Of a stretch of DNA of 64,000 bases, positions 34,218 through 44,711 are shown piece after piece. The notes under the pieces are model-generated. The model was not told where the DNA came from. It ran no database searches and was given only the letters and a program-made list of their open reading frames with translations. The position numbers were made by a program, and so were the translations under genes. The stretch comes from an uncultured Christensenella sp. (GTDB lineage: Bacteria > Bacillota > Clostridia > Christensenellales > Pumilibacteraceae): positions 1 through 64,000 of the forward strand of contig CAJTPT010000009.1 in the NCBI GenBank assembly GCA_910578545.1, written 5' to 3'. Position 1 is the first letter of the stretch, and each line of letters starts with the position of its first letter.

Positions 34218-34760
34218 TTACAGCAACGGGATTGCCGCAAGATACACTACGTTGGGGCGATCCTTTGCACTGCCCTCGGCAAGAACGAACGCATTGCACA
34301 CGACCGTGCCGCCCGCTTCGGAAACAAGCTGTTCCAGAGCGGCATTGGCGGCGCCCGTGCTGATTACGTCGTCTACGATTGCAACGCGCTTGCCCTTGAT
34401 TAAGTCCACATCGTGCGCGGAAAGATACAGCTTTTGCACCTCGCCCGTTGTAATTGTTTTTGCCTCGACCTCTATTCCGTCCTGCATGTAAAGCTTCTTG
34501 CTTTTTCTTGCAACGGCGTAAGAATCTTGACCGAGCGTACGCGCAATACAATGCGTAAGCTGTAAGCCTTTGCTTTCCGCGGTAATCAAAATCTCGGGAT
34601 TATACTTTTTTATGCGTTCGGCAAGATGCGCGGCGCAATGCTCGGTAAGCCCTACATTGCCATGAAGATTGAAAAACGCAATATTAACGCCGGACGGCAA
34701 CGGCAGAACGGGAAGATGCTCCACCCGCCCGCAAATATCCACAGAATGAATTTTACCCAT
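34218..34760 (-). CDS. Phosphoribosyltransferase, adenine-type
   Basis: Type I phosphoribosyltransferase of 180 residues. The PRPP loop is in KRVAIVDDVISTGAANAALE, and the PPi loop region is ITAESKGLQLTHCIARTLG. Overall organisation resembles adenine (Apt) or xanthine enzymes, but the hood is not diagnostic and the base specificity is uncertain. AAAGGAG is seen upstream. It starts 53 bases after the stop of the giant surface-protein gene and could be co-transcribed with it. Confidence 0.75.
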   Translation of the reverse strand: MGKIHSVDICGRVEHLPVLPLPSGVNIAFFNLHGNVGLTEHCAAHLAERIKKYNPEILITAESKGLQLTHCIARTLGQDSYAVARKSKKLYMQDGIEVEAKTITTGEVQKLYLSAHDVDLIKGKRVAIVDDVISTGAANAALEQLVSEAGGTVVCNAFVLAEGSAKDRPNVVYLAAIPLL

Positions 34761-34812
34761 GATAAAACCGATCTCCTTTTTTTCTTGAAAAATACGGGAT
34801 TATTCTTTAATC

Positions 34813-37800
34813 TTAGTCGCCGATGACTTCCTTATCCTTCCATATGGCGTAAAGCGTATGAGCGGAAGTTACGGTATCCGTGCCTTTTACACACTTATCG
34901 CTATCCGTTTCGTAAGGATTAGTCGACCAACCGACAAACGTTTGCGTATCGGTGTTCTCAAGAGTAGTGAACGCCGCATTAGTGTTGTATGCGGCACCGT
35001 CGTCGTATTTTACGGTCGTAATAGCGCCGCCGTTGTTAAACGTTACCGTATATACTTCCTGCCATATAGCGTACAGCGTATGGGTCGAAGTAACGGTATC
35101 CGTGCCTGTTACACACTGTGCCGCAGTCGTAGCGGTAGCGATATTAGACCAGCCGACAAATTTGTGCGTATCGGTATCGGCAAGAATCTTGAACGCTGTC
35201 ACATTCGAGCCGTAGGTAGCGCCGGCGTCATACGTAGCAGTCGTGACGTCCCCACCGTTGTTGAACGTTACGGTATACACCGTTTTCCAGTGAGCGGTAA
35301 GCGTGACGTCACCCTTGACGGTAATGGGCGCCGTTTGCTGAGTGTTTGTCGAATCGAACCAACCCAAGAACTCGTGATTCGCATACGTCGGCGTAATTGC
35401 GAGGTGGAGGTTAAACACGTCGTCGTACTCGACCTTAATAGGATACGTACTGCCTGTGCCGTTGTCGTAAACAAGCGTTACAGTATAGACGTTTTTGGTC
35501 CAGTGCGCATACAGCGTCAATTCGCTTCCACTAGCCTTGCTCGAGTTGACTACGGTGTCGGAGGTAATAATGTTTCCACCCTCGGCGCTGTCGTACCAAC
35601 CTGCAAATGTGTGTCCGTCACGTGTCGGATTGGTCTTAAGTGCACCGTAGGTGTCGCCGTATTTAACGTCTTCCTTGGTGTCGGTTATAGGATCACCGCC
35701 GTTCTCATTGTACTTAACCTTATACGTATTGACATTCCAATGCGCGTAAAGAGTGTGGGCTTCCTTGCCGACCTTTTGCGTGCCGCCGTTCTCTACCTTG
35801 TCACCGCCGACGGCACTGTCGTACCAACCGTCAAACGTGTAACCTGTACGCGTCGGATCAATAAGATTTTTGTAAGCGTCCTTGTACTTTTCGGAAACGG
35901 TTGTAGACGTCGAGCCGCTTATCCGTCCGCCGTTGGCGTCGAGAGTAACGATAACGTCACCGACAACCTGTATTTTGTAAACAGCCGTATACGTCGTTGA
36001 TCTCGCAGTCCAACCTCTGCCGTTATAGCCGACGTACGTGACGGTTATTTCGGTAGCGGGTATCTGATTCGCCGTATTAATAACCAACGTAAGATTAAAG
36101 CTACTTACAATCGAATCGTGCGACGAATTAGCGGCAAGCGTCAAAGTCGTATTATTAAGCGATGTTCCCGTGGTCGGCGACGACGAGCCATACTTAATCG
36201 ACGTGAAGTATGTCGACAAATTGCGCGGCGCGGAAATCCTAATCGACGACATATAATAGTAGCTTGTCGAAACGGTTGCCGTAGAATTAACCGTCTTCAG
36301 TTCGCCGCTCGCGACATCCGTAATCTCGCCGTTTGAAAGCTTGAACGGATCAGAACTCAAAGGGGCTTTTATACTTATCGTTATTGTATGCGAACCTGTT
36401 AAAGCGCCCACCGTATAATTGACTGTTACAGGACGATCGATATCGCCTGAAACGATGTCGGCGTTAAATAGAATATCGCTACCTACTCTGGACGCATTTA
36501 AGGGGTCAGTCGCGCCGGTAACACTCGTGATTGTTACGGCAAAGCCGTTGGTTGCAGTGTACGTAAGCACGAATGTATCACCTGACATGCAGTCGTAAGA
36601 CGTTCCGACCGGCGAGCCGTCTATCGTTTGCGTAACGTTAACGGCTACAGGCGATACGTTAAGGGTTACGGTCGTGTAGTAGACCTTTTCGTTTTCGCAT
36701 TTAACGGTAAGTCCGAGTAAAACTGATTTGGTTGCCGTAGAATCGCCGGCAAAGCCCATGTTGAACGTCTTGGCAATAGCAACCGTCGGGTTAGCCGTAC
36801 CGTTGTTGTTGATATACACACCGTCGGAAACGTCGCCCAACAATGCCACCGAAGCCGAGCGAGGTGTCGACGGAAGCGTTGCAATCGCGGAAAGCGCAAG
36901 AGAATCGTACGCATTGGTCGAGTCGTTCCATACTACGCTTACGGTTGTCGACTCGGGCACTTCAAAGCCGACCGAAATCTCGCCGCTAATCCGTTGGCCT
37001 TTGTACTCACCGTCAAGCATTTCAACCGTGACTGTAAGCGACAACGTAGTGGAAGCCGATAAAATATTTTGTTTAATCAACAGTTTTGATCCGCTTACAC
37101 CAAACGCGTCCGAAGCGCTGCCCGAATTAATTGCGAGCGATTTGACGGCAAATCCGTCACCCGCGGTAATCGCGCCGTCGTGCGTACCGAAGTACGGTTT
37201 AACGTTATCGATAGTGCCGAAGTCGTACTCGCCTATTGCGTTGGCAAGCGTGACGTCTGTGTTATTAAGCTGAGGCAAAACCACAACGTCCACACTGTCG
37301 GAAACAACAAGTCCGTTGTGCGCGCCGGAAGTTACGGTAACCGTGACGGTAAGCGTAATCTTTCCGCCCGCCTTGGCCTTGTCTGTGTTCTTTATTGTAA
37401 GAACGCCGCCCTCAAATGTGTAATCGGTGCCTTCGGTCAAGCCGTTGCCGTTAGCGGCGGTAACGGTACTTACCCTGCCGGTATAGTCGTAACCCGTAGG
37501 ACTGGTAAGCGTATGACGATACGTTGAAGTGCCGCCGACGGCAAGCGTTTTGTCAACCGAGCTGTTCCAAGCAACCGTCGGCTTGGCTATTCCGTTTACG
37601 GTAAGCTCGATTTGCTCATAATATGTGCCGACAAAAAGTCCGTTAGATACGCTTATTTGCGCGCGCACAACTACCTTTCCGCCCGCCTCGACGGAGTTGC
37701 CTACAGTTACTGTATTGCCCGCAACATTGGCAAGCAAACTTCCCTCGACAATGGTCAATCCGACGATACTGTAATCGCCTTTAAAGCCCGAATTTACCGA

Positions 37801-40800
37801 AGCGCTTATAGTAGCCGTGTTGTTACCGTCCGCAGAACTAAGCGTAGTTTTGCTTGCGCTAAGCGTGAATGCGGGGGCGGTAGCCGTGAGTGTAGCGGTT
37901 TTTGTCGTGAGGTATACTGTACGAGCGCCGACCTTGACGGTGCCGCCTACGGTAAACTCGCAATCGCCGTTTACAGTGAATATTACAAAGTAGCCTTTGC
38001 CATCCTCGCTAGCGGTGACCGCGCCCATGGTAACGTTGCCATTGTAAATAACGGATACGTCGGTGGGTGCAACGGTTGCCGTATCGACGCCTGCAATCAC
38101 GTACTTGATTTGGACTTTTTGTGTCGTGTAATCTACCGCAAGCGTGGCGGGCATATCGCTGAACGAAGTGCCGTTAGTCGAGTATGCAAGCGAGCAAACA
38201 GGCTCTGCGCCGTACGCAAAGTAGTAATTTTTGCTTACAGTAAAGGTCTTTCCGTACAACGTCGCGGTAAGCGTAATCGTTACCTCGCCGCTGCTGTCTT
38301 TTGCGACCGTAACCTTATTTCCGCTAAGTGTGACGATATTGTTGTTCTTGGCGAACGAATACTCGGCATTAGTAACGGTGTTGGAAACGGAAAGCGTGTA
38401 TTCCTTTGCCGAATCGCTTATAGCGTACTTGGTGGCGTCCGTGCCGTCGTACGCGGAAATAACGTTGTCACCGTTTTTCAACTCGAAGTCAGGCGTATAA
38501 TTGCACACTACCTTTACGATGTAGTCGATTGAGTGAATTATCGTTCCTTCGATTTTGGCAGAACTACCGTCGGAAGGCGTGTACCTAACGGCCGCCTTTA
38601 CCGTATAATCGCCTACCGTACTGTTTTGCTGAGAAGCAAGACTTATTGTCTTGGTGTTGCCCGCGCCGCTAACCGTAAGATTGCCGCCGTTGTACGTAAG
38701 CGTATACGCGGAATTGAAGCCGTTTACCGATGTAATAACGGGCGTAATCGTAAGCGTGTTATTTGTGATAGCGTCTATCTCGCCGCTACTCGCGCCCAAA
38801 TCGATTCCGCCGATAGAGCGAACTACGACGCGGAATTCGCGTGAGCATTCCGATCCGTTATACTCGACGGTAACATTTAACGTCGTTTCGCCGAGCTTGG
38901 TCGGACGGATACACGTGCTGCCGGTAACCGAAAGAATACGGTATGCGCCTACTTCGGCAACGGACTTGGTAATCGGCTTATCCTTGAGCATTCCCGTTTG
39001 GAACGAGGAATAAGCAAAGATGTAATCAGCCAAATCTATGTAAGTATACGACGTCGAGTTTTGGAAGTACAGATTAATCGTACCGTCGCTAAACGTATAT
39101 TGGTCGATATTTTCCAATTCGACCGACGTTACAGCCACGTCGTAATTAATTTCGACGATTACGTCGCTCGTTTTACCCGAGCAGTTTTCGCCGTTATCGA
39201 CAAACCACGCACGGTAGTACACCGTTCCGCTCGGTTCGGCGGTGAGCGTAAACGTTATTTTGCCGTCTGCGTTAATAGTAGCCTGCGAGGACGCTACATC
39301 GCACGAACGCGAAGTGTAAAGTCCGTAATTGATTGTACCCGTGACCTTGCCTTTAGACGTCAGGTTGTACGCTTCGGCAGTAAGGCTAAACTCGCTGTCT
39401 CTATCCTCAATCGTGACGTTTGCAACGCCGTCCTTGACCTTTACGTCGCCTGCGGCTTGAGCAAGGCGAATGCTGTTTGCATTCGTGTTGACGATTATCG
39501 GTCTGTATTCCGACCTCACAACATTATCTTCGGAAATCTTGTATTCGGCTACAACAAATAAGTTGCTCGCTTCGGTAAGAGAATTGGATACGTAAAGCTT
39601 ACCGCCGTCCACATAAACGTCGTTGCTTACTAATTTGGAATACTCACCGTCTGCGAGTTGAGCAACATAAACGACTACCTTGTCTTTGACAGATTGAAGT
39701 GGTTGATAATCGGCAGTCCCGTTGTTGTATTTTACAGTTACAGGCGTATCCTTCATACCCGTCGCGCCACCCGTAGTGGTAACGGTGTAACTACCGCCCG
39801 CCTGCTCGAAGCCGAGAGCGAAAATATCTACGTTGATCGTGATATCGAGGTTAAGCACAAATTGTGTAGGCGTGCCGTCGGAGCTGTCGGTAAACGTGAT
39901 AGTCACCCTAATGGGCGTAGATACCGATTTAACAGTGTTTACCGAAATCGTTACCGTCGGCTTATCCGCTTGTGCTCTTACCGCAACGCTCAAAACGGTA
40001 GTATCCGCGCAGGTATACGCTGCGTTAAACTTATCGACGCTCTTGTGGTTAAACTTTATACCGTACGACGCGGCAATAATAGCCTCGTAGTCGAGATTAA
40101 GCACGAGCGACGGCTTGTCACTCGTATTTGTAAGATTAAACGTATACGTAGCGGTGACAGCCTGCTTGCCGCCTATCGCCCGCTCGTCAAAGCCTTCGCC
40201 CGTTACAATAACGTTCTGCAAGCCCGTTCCTACGGAAATGCCGCAGCTTGCCTCGGCACGGCTCGACGGGTTATTTTGCTGACAAACGGTAAACTTATCG
40301 CCGTTATGCTCGCCCGTTCCGCTAAACGTGAGCGTGCATTTAAACGAAGTGTAGTAACCTTGTCGCTTATCTTTAAGATCGTTGCTGTCGGGCAAGAATT
40401 TGTACGAACCCGTACTTCCTTCCACCGCCGTTATTCTCTTTTCCGGATCGGTTAAAGACAAGTACGACGGCAATGAAATTAGCGCGCTTTCAAAGCTCGT
40501 ATATGCTTCGATATAATCTTCGTAAGAAACCTTAACATATACGTCGCGCGTTAATGCCATTACGTTATTGTACGCACCGAACAACAAAATTTCCGACGCC
40601 GAATACTTGGACGTAAGCGCATCGTCCTTGTAGAACTCGATAGAGCTTATTCCGCGCATCTCGTTTTGCACGACTATAATAAGATTAGTCTTGATGGCTG
40701 TGTTGTACGTAGCCTCTACCCAAAAACCGGATAGTCTATCCACGCCCTCGGCGCTGTTGACTGTGGGGGCGGTAAAATCCAAGTACTCGTAGTAGTTGCC

Positions 40801-43800
40801 GGCACCTGTGTTATTAAGCGCAAACCCCGCCGGAACGAATATACGCGACGGTCTTACCGCGGCTATCCTTCCCGCCAAACTGTAAGCGGGTACTCTTTCC
40901 CCATCAACCAATATGATAGGCGTGGAATAAATCATGCCCGGCTGTTGTTGATTAACGTAATACTCATAAACGCCGCCGGAATTCTTAGTAAGCTCTTTTT
41001 CGTAGCTAGACGTTTCGTACAAAGCAACGCCGTCGACTCGTCTTTCAAATATGATCGGAATAAAGCAAGTGGCATCAAACTCATCGGGTTCCGTCTTGTT
41101 CTTTCCGATAAACTCGTCGCTACCGAGCATGAATTCCACGAATATATGGCTGAAATTGATTTTGTTTTTGTAGCTTACGGCATAAATATCGGTTAACGGA
41201 ATAATGCGCTTCGAGCCCGAATTGTAGCTGTAAAGATTGGTCTTTACCCCATTCGACTCGTAATAGAACGTAATTCCGTCATCCGTCTTGAGCGGCGTAA
41301 GCGAAGATTCCATTTCACCGTAGTAAATTTTAACGCCGGAATATTGTCCGTATGCAACGGGCGTTGTTATGTTTTCGCGCACTATCTGTACAGCGTTGTT
41401 TCCAATAGTGTAATACTCGTTATTCGCGCTACTCGGAATCGCGCTGTACTGCACTGTTTGATTGACCAATTCGGGATTGGTAACAAGCTTAACCGCAACG
41501 TCGATAATATAGATGTCGACGCTAAACGACGCTATTTCATTTTTGGCAAGGTCGCTCACCTTTACGGTAAAGTTACCCATTACCGAGTTGGAAATTCCAT
41601 AGTTATTCAGTTTAATATCCGCGTCGGTTTTAAACTTGAAAACCGAATTATCGTCACGAAAACCGAGTGACGACGTAAACGTTAAGTTTACGATAAAGTC
41701 CGCACCTGCGGGCTCGGCCGTTATAAGATTTTTTACAAACCACTTGCTGTTGGAATCGGTAAGAGCAAGCGTTGTGGTTGCATTTTCCTTTTGCACGTAG
41801 ACGGTTATTTTGTCACCGCTCGAAGCAACTTCGTATTTTCCGCCCTTTGTGTGACCTTGCGTAACGATATCGGTTCCCGTTTCGGAATCTACAAGCCTTG
41901 CGCCTGTTGCCGCGACGGTAATGTTAAATTCGATACGCTTTGTAAACGACAAATCGAGGGTATTGATTTTTTCGGATTCGTCGCCGAGCACGGTACCGGG
42001 CTTGGTTATATCGAGCGCAACAACGCCCGACTTTACGTCCTTGGCTATCTTAACGGTAAGTTCCAAAGTCGCCTTGTACGTCGACAGCGAATTGGTACCT
42101 ACGGGATTGCCTATTTTAAACGTAGAAGCCTTATAAGCTGTAGAGGGAGCAATCGACACCTCTTTGTTGTTCACCACCTCGATAACGCTCAACTGCGATT
42201 TTTCAAACGAGGGAATGATCACGTTGTTAATATACTCTTTATCCATAAGCTCGGACGCCGCCTCGAGCTTGGGCGCTTTAAACGTGTACTCGAGCGTTAC
42301 GGTATAGATTGCGTCGGGAATGGCGTCTATGGATATAATTCCGGGTTTTTTGACGTCCTCGACAACTGTATTATTGGCAGCATTGGAAACAGAGTACGTC
42401 ATTTCGGTATTCTGCGCAATGATTCTGACGTTTATTTTTTCCTCGATCCCAAGTCCGCCCGCCTTTTTATCTGTTATAGTAAGCGTGCACGTATGCGCGC
42501 CCGTAACATTATTTGCAAGCGCGAGCGTATCGAGCGAAACGTTGCCGTCCTTATCCGTTGTGACCTTGACGGTCTTGTCGTCGGACGATTTGATATCGAG
42601 ATTTTTATACCAGTTTTCGCGAAACGAGCCATCCTCGTTGACGTACTGTATCTTTACGGGATTGAGTACGATATGCTTAAAGATGTCGTAATAAGTGGCG
42701 TTGTACGGCAAAGTAAGCGTTACGCCCTTTTCCGTGCTGAGTTTTGCGCCCTCTTCCGTCGCCTTTGCTATAAGCTTGGTTCGGTCTATACTCGTTTTGT
42801 TATTGTCCAAGCTGGACTTAATAAATTCGCCGTCGACTACAGGCTTGTCAAGAACGTAAATAGAATCGACGTAATCGAGCTGAGCGTTTGTCTGAATATT
42901 TACCTTAAACGTTTTGGACACGATCTTAACGTCGACGTTGTTGCCGTCGATACCAGTTGTATTGTTATGTACGTTAGCGTCGATTTTAATTTCCGCTTCG
43001 CCGCTCCCCTTGACCGTAAACTGAAGCACATCTCTGCCGCCGGTCTTGGACGTGTTAACGCCCGATATCTGAATAAGGTTGGCATTTTTGGTAACGGTAA
43101 CGATTACATCGTGCGTGCTGTTACCCGTCTTTTTATCCTCGTACAACGTGCGGGGCGCGTACTCTCCGTTATAGAAAGCGCCGTACTGATTAAAGTACAG
43201 GTAAACTTCGTTGTGCTTTTGCAACGTGCTCAGGCTGTAATACGGAACGTCAACGGTAAGCGAGGCGCTGTCCGTAACGTCCTTTTGGTTTGTCGGGCTG
43301 GAGCCGTACGAAGCGACCGTGATTTGCTCCGTCCCCTGATTGACAATAGTAAATTTATACGTATCGGACTTATTTACATCCGCACGCGACTGCGCCGTGA
43401 TAGTTACTTCTCGCCCGTCAAAGCCCATTCTCGGCCTAAAGGTAATATGCGGATCCTCGCCGTCTTCCTTCGAGTCGACGATTTCGAGCGCCTCGTGCGG
43501 TTCCCAACGCCAATTGATGTTGGGGCTGGTGTTCTTTTCAACCGCTATCGTGGAATTAATCGTGTATTCATTACCGACGGACGCGTAGTTGATTTCCTCA
43601 TCGTCCTTGACAACAGAGAAAAATCCGTTGGGCGTAACGGACACGCCTCTGACAACCGTCGGGTTTTCGGTAACACTCGGTTTTACCAAATACAAAACCA
43701 AAAAAGCTACGGCTGCCGCAAAAAGCACGCCGATAGCGGATATCATTATTATTAACGTCTTTTTGGTTTTTTTAACCGGTGCAAGCTCGATGACTTCATC

Positions 43801-43812
43801 CGAAATAGGCAT
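34813..43812 (-). CDS. Giant N-terminally anchored surface protein with InlB B-repeats
   Basis: 2,999 residues, the largest gene here. The start is the ATG at 43812 (AGAGGTG before it). Residues 1-15 are cytoplasmic (PISDEVIELAPVKK), and one helix at about 17-40 (LIIMISAIGVLFAAAVAFLVLYLV) serves as an uncleaved signal anchor, so the rest is outside. The body to about residue 2,600 is a chain of beta-rich, Thr/Ser/Val/Asn-rich Ig-like modules with recurring phrases such as TLTVTV and AKAGGKITLTV. From about 2,615 there are five Listeria-Bacteroides (InlB B) repeats, each ending in Y/T-AHW or YAIW. There is no LPxTG sorting signal. The likely role is adhesion or a surface layer; this is inference. 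It has its own promoter. Confidence 0.85.
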   Translation of the reverse strand: MPISDEVIELAPVKKTKKTLIIMISAIGVLFAAAVAFLVLYLVKPSVTENPTVVRGVSVTPNGFFSVVKDDEEINYASVGNEYTINSTIAVEKNTSPNINWRWEPHEALEIVDSKEDGEDPHITFRPRMGFDGREVTITAQSRADVNKSDTYKFTIVNQGTEQITVASYGSSPTNQKDVTDSASLTVDVPYYSLSTLQKHNEVYLYFNQYGAFYNGEYAPRTLYEDKKTGNSTHDVIVTVTKNANLIQISGVNTSKTGGRDVLQFTVKGSGEAEIKIDANVHNNTTGIDGNNVDVKIVSKTFKVNIQTNAQLDYVDSIYVLDKPVVDGEFIKSSLDNNKTSIDRTKLIAKATEEGAKLSTEKGVTLTLPYNATYYDIFKHIVLNPVKIQYVNEDGSFRENWYKNLDIKSSDDKTVKVTTDKDGNVSLDTLALANNVTGAHTCTLTITDKKAGGLGIEEKINVRIIAQNTEMTYSVSNAANNTVVEDVKKPGIISIDAIPDAIYTVTLEYTFKAPKLEAASELMDKEYINNVIIPSFEKSQLSVIEVVNNKEVSIAPSTAYKASTFKIGNPVGTNSLSTYKATLELTVKIAKDVKSGVVALDITKPGTVLGDESEKINTLDLSFTKRIEFNITVAATGARLVDSETGTDIVTQGHTKGGKYEVASSGDKITVYVQKENATTTLALTDSNSKWFVKNLITAEPAGADFIVNLTFTSSLGFRDDNSVFKFKTDADIKLNNYGISNSVMGNFTVKVSDLAKNEIASFSVDIYIIDVAVKLVTNPELVNQTVQYSAIPSSANNEYYTIGNNAVQIVRENITTPVAYGQYSGVKIYYGEMESSLTPLKTDDGITFYYESNGVKTNLYSYNSGSKRIIPLTDIYAVSYKNKINFSHIFVEFMLGSDEFIGKNKTEPDEFDATCFIPIIFERRVDGVALYETSSYEKELTKNSGGVYEYYVNQQQPGMIYSTPIILVDGERVPAYSLAGRIAAVRPSRIFVPAGFALNNTGAGNYYEYLDFTAPTVNSAEGVDRLSGFWVEATYNTAIKTNLIIVVQNEMRGISSIEFYKDDALTSKYSASEILLFGAYNNVMALTRDVYVKVSYEDYIEAYTSFESALISLPSYLSLTDPEKRITAVEGSTGSYKFLPDSNDLKDKRQGYYTSFKCTLTFSGTGEHNGDKFTVCQQNNPSSRAEASCGISVGTGLQNVIVTGEGFDERAIGGKQAVTATYTFNLTNTSDKPSLVLNLDYEAIIAASYGIKFNHKSVDKFNAAYTCADTTVLSVAVRAQADKPTVTISVNTVKSVSTPIRVTITFTDSSDGTPTQFVLNLDITINVDIFALGFEQAGGSYTVTTTGGATGMKDTPVTVKYNNGTADYQPLQSVKDKVVVYVAQLADGEYSKLVSNDVYVDGGKLYVSNSLTEASNLFVVAEYKISEDNVVRSEYRPIIVNTNANSIRLAQAAGDVKVKDGVANVTIEDRDSEFSLTAEAYNLTSKGKVTGTINYGLYTSRSCDVASSQATINADGKITFTLTAEPSGTVYYRAWFVDNGENCSGKTSDVIVEINYDVAVTSVELENIDQYTFSDGTINLYFQNSTSYTYIDLADYIFAYSSFQTGMLKDKPITKSVAEVGAYRILSVTGSTCIRPTKLGETTLNVTVEYNGSECSREFRVVVRSIGGIDLGASSGEIDAITNNTLTITPVITSVNGFNSAYTLTYNGGNLTVSGAGNTKTISLASQQNSTVGDYTVKAAVRYTPSDGSSAKIEGTIIHSIDYIVKVVCNYTPDFELKNGDNVISAYDGTDATKYAISDSAKEYTLSVSNTVTNAEYSFAKNNNIVTLSGNKVTVAKDSSGEVTITLTATLYGKTFTVSKNYYFAYGAEPVCSLAYSTNGTSFSDMPATLAVDYTTQKVQIKYVIAGVDTATVAPTDVSVIYNGNVTMGAVTASEDGKGYFVIFTVNGDCEFTVGGTVKVGARTVYLTTKTATLTATAPAFTLSASKTTLSSADGNNTATISASVNSGFKGDYSIVGLTIVEGSLLANVAGNTVTVGNSVEAGGKVVVRAQISVSNGLFVGTYYEQIELTVNGIAKPTVAWNSSVDKTLAVGGTSTYRHTLTSPTGYDYTGRVSTVTAANGNGLTEGTDYTFEGGVLTIKNTDKAKAGGKITLTVTVTVTSGAHNGLVVSDSVDVVVLPQLNNTDVTLANAIGEYDFGTIDNVKPYFGTHDGAITAGDGFAVKSLAINSGSASDAFGVSGSKLLIKQNILSASTTLSLTVTVEMLDGEYKGQRISGEISVGFEVPESTTVSVVWNDSTNAYDSLALSAIATLPSTPRSASVALLGDVSDGVYINNNGTANPTVAIAKTFNMGFAGDSTATKSVLLGLTVKCENEKVYYTTVTLNVSPVAVNVTQTIDGSPVGTSYDCMSGDTFVLTYTATNGFAVTITSVTGATDPLNASRVGSDILFNADIVSGDIDRPVTVNYTVGALTGSHTITISIKAPLSSDPFKLSNGEITDVASGELKTVNSTATVSTSYYYMSSIRISAPRNLSTYFTSIKYGSSSPTTGTSLNNTTLTLAANSSHDSIVSSFNLTLVINTANQIPATEITVTYVGYNGRGWTARSTTYTAVYKIQVVGDVIVTLDANGGRISGSTSTTVSEKYKDAYKNLIDPTRTGYTFDGWYDSAVGGDKVENGGTQKVGKEAHTLYAHWNVNTYKVKYNENGGDPITDTKEDVKYGDTYGALKTNPTRDGHTFAGWYDSAEGGNIITSDTVVNSSKASGSELTLYAHWTKNVYTVTLVYDNGTGSTYPIKVEYDDVFNLHLAITPTYANHEFLGWFDSTNTQQTAPITVKGDVTLTAHWKTVYTVTFNNGGDVTTATYDAGATYGSNVTAFKILADTDTHKFVGWSNIATATTAAQCVTGTDTVTSTHTLYAIWQEVYTVTFNNGGAITTVKYDDGAAYNTNAAFTTLENTDTQTFVGWSTNPYETDSDKCVKGTDTVTSAHTLYAIWKDKEVIGD
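34825..35965 (-). repeat. Five InlB B-type repeats in the giant protein
   Basis: Five tandem units of about 65-80 residues share the framework V-T-(F/L)-x-x-x-G-G ... Y-G/D ... F-x-G-W-(Y/F/S) ... L-Y/T-A-(H/I)-W. The last two units are close copies also at DNA level, about 222 bases apart (compare 34840-34905 with 35062-35127), pointing to recent duplication. Confidence 0.85.
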
Positions 43813-43843
43813 AATGCACACCTCTGCATTTTATTACGAGTAT

Positions 43844-43872
43844 ATAATACATTAAAATGTATCGTTTGTCAA
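43844..43872 (-). promoter_or_regulatory. Promoter of the giant surface-protein gene
   Basis: On the minus strand, TTGACA (43867-43872), 17 bases, TATTAT (43844-43849), 31 bases before the ATG. Confidence 0.85.
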
Positions 43873-44157
43873 TAACAAATCGAACGCAAACGCTATTGTT
43901 TTACATTTTACTTAAATAAATCAGCAACTCCACTCTGCCGAATACTTCCCAAAACATGGTCAAATTCGGGGTAAACGGGGGCATTGTTTTTTGTCGAATT
44001 ATTGACAAGATAAAAAATGATTGTTTATTTTAGTCACATTTAAAACATAAAATTAGCAGTCGATACCTTTAAGTGCTAAACCGCAAGATATATATTCGAC
44101 AGGCTGTCAGACGGGCTACGCAATAGATATAATTTTAAAAAATCGATGTCAAAATCA
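43873..44157. other. AT-rich divergent intergenic stretch
   Basis: Lies between the promoter of the giant gene and that of marR. It contains a further TTGACA (about 44007) without a clear -10 partner. No reading frame, hairpin terminator or RNA family was recognised. As the region between a MarR gene and a divergent gene it is the natural place for MarR operators, but no clear palindrome was picked out. Confidence 0.4.
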
Positions 44158-44187
44158 TTGACAATAATACATACAATATGGTAGAAT
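44158..44187 (+). promoter_or_regulatory. marR promoter
   Basis: TTGACA (44158-44163) and TAGAAT (44182-44187), 18-base spacer, 35 bases before the ATG. Confidence 0.75.
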
Positions 44188-44222
44188 TTATCTCGTCAAA
44201 ATCATGTTTTAAGGAGAGAATT

Positions 44223-44627
44223 ATGCTGGCTGAACAAATCCTTGCAATCAACGTGACGACTAGAAAATTGTGTAAGAATTGCGACAACGGCGCTATTATT
44301 TCCCAAAAAATGCGCCTTTTGTATCTTGTAAGAAACGAAGTATTATCTCCCAAAGAATTGGTTAACGAGCTGTGCATAGCCAAACCCAACCTTACCATTC
44401 TTGCGCGTGCCATGATATCCGAAGGATTGATTGAAAAAATGCGCGTCGAACGCGATATGCGGTCTGTACATTACAAAATAACCGAAAAGGGCACGGCGGA
44501 GCTTGAGCGCATGATAGTCGAGCTTGACGAATCCGTAGCCAAACAGCTTGGGCTCAGCGAAAAAGAAGTCCAAAAGGGCGAAAAAAAGCTCGAAGCCGCC
44601 ATTGATTTTTTGAACGGCGTCGAGTAA
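44223..44627 (+). CDS. MarR-family transcriptional regulator
   Basis: 134 residues from the ATG at 44223 (AAGGAGAG before it; the earlier in-frame ATG lies between the promoter elements). Winged helix: LLYLVRNEVLSPKELVNELCIAKPNLTILARAMISEGLI is the HTH, and MRVERDMRSVHYKITEKGTAEL the wing. A CKNCDN motif near the N terminus could be redox sensitive (unproven). It lies back to back with the giant surface-protein gene, whose expression it may control, and ahead of cysE-cysS, from which it is separated by a terminator. Confidence 0.85.
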   Translation: MLAEQILAINVTTRKLCKNCDNGAIISQKMRLLYLVRNEVLSPKELVNELCIAKPNLTILARAMISEGLIEKMRVERDMRSVHYKITEKGTAELERMIVELDESVAKQLGLSEKEVQKGEKKLEAAIDFLNGVE

Positions 44628-44649
44628 TCACATTTTACACACAACATAA

Positions 44650-44694
44650 AATCGCCGCTGTCGCAACCATATCAACTGACGCGGCGTTTTTTTT
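44650..44694 (+). terminator. marR terminator
   Basis: CGCCGC (44653-44658) pairs with GCGGCG (44681-44686) around a 22-base loop; T8 follows. Confidence 0.7.
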
Positions 44695-44711
44695 ACCGTA
44701 TCGGAGATAGC

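Noticed and set aside
41791..43755. 654-codon plus-strand open frame and several others (34858-36000, 37612-38532, 39658-40455)
   Set aside because: All are antisense to the giant surface-protein gene and are rich in R, Y, N, V and C with no recognisable domain; no ribosome sites.
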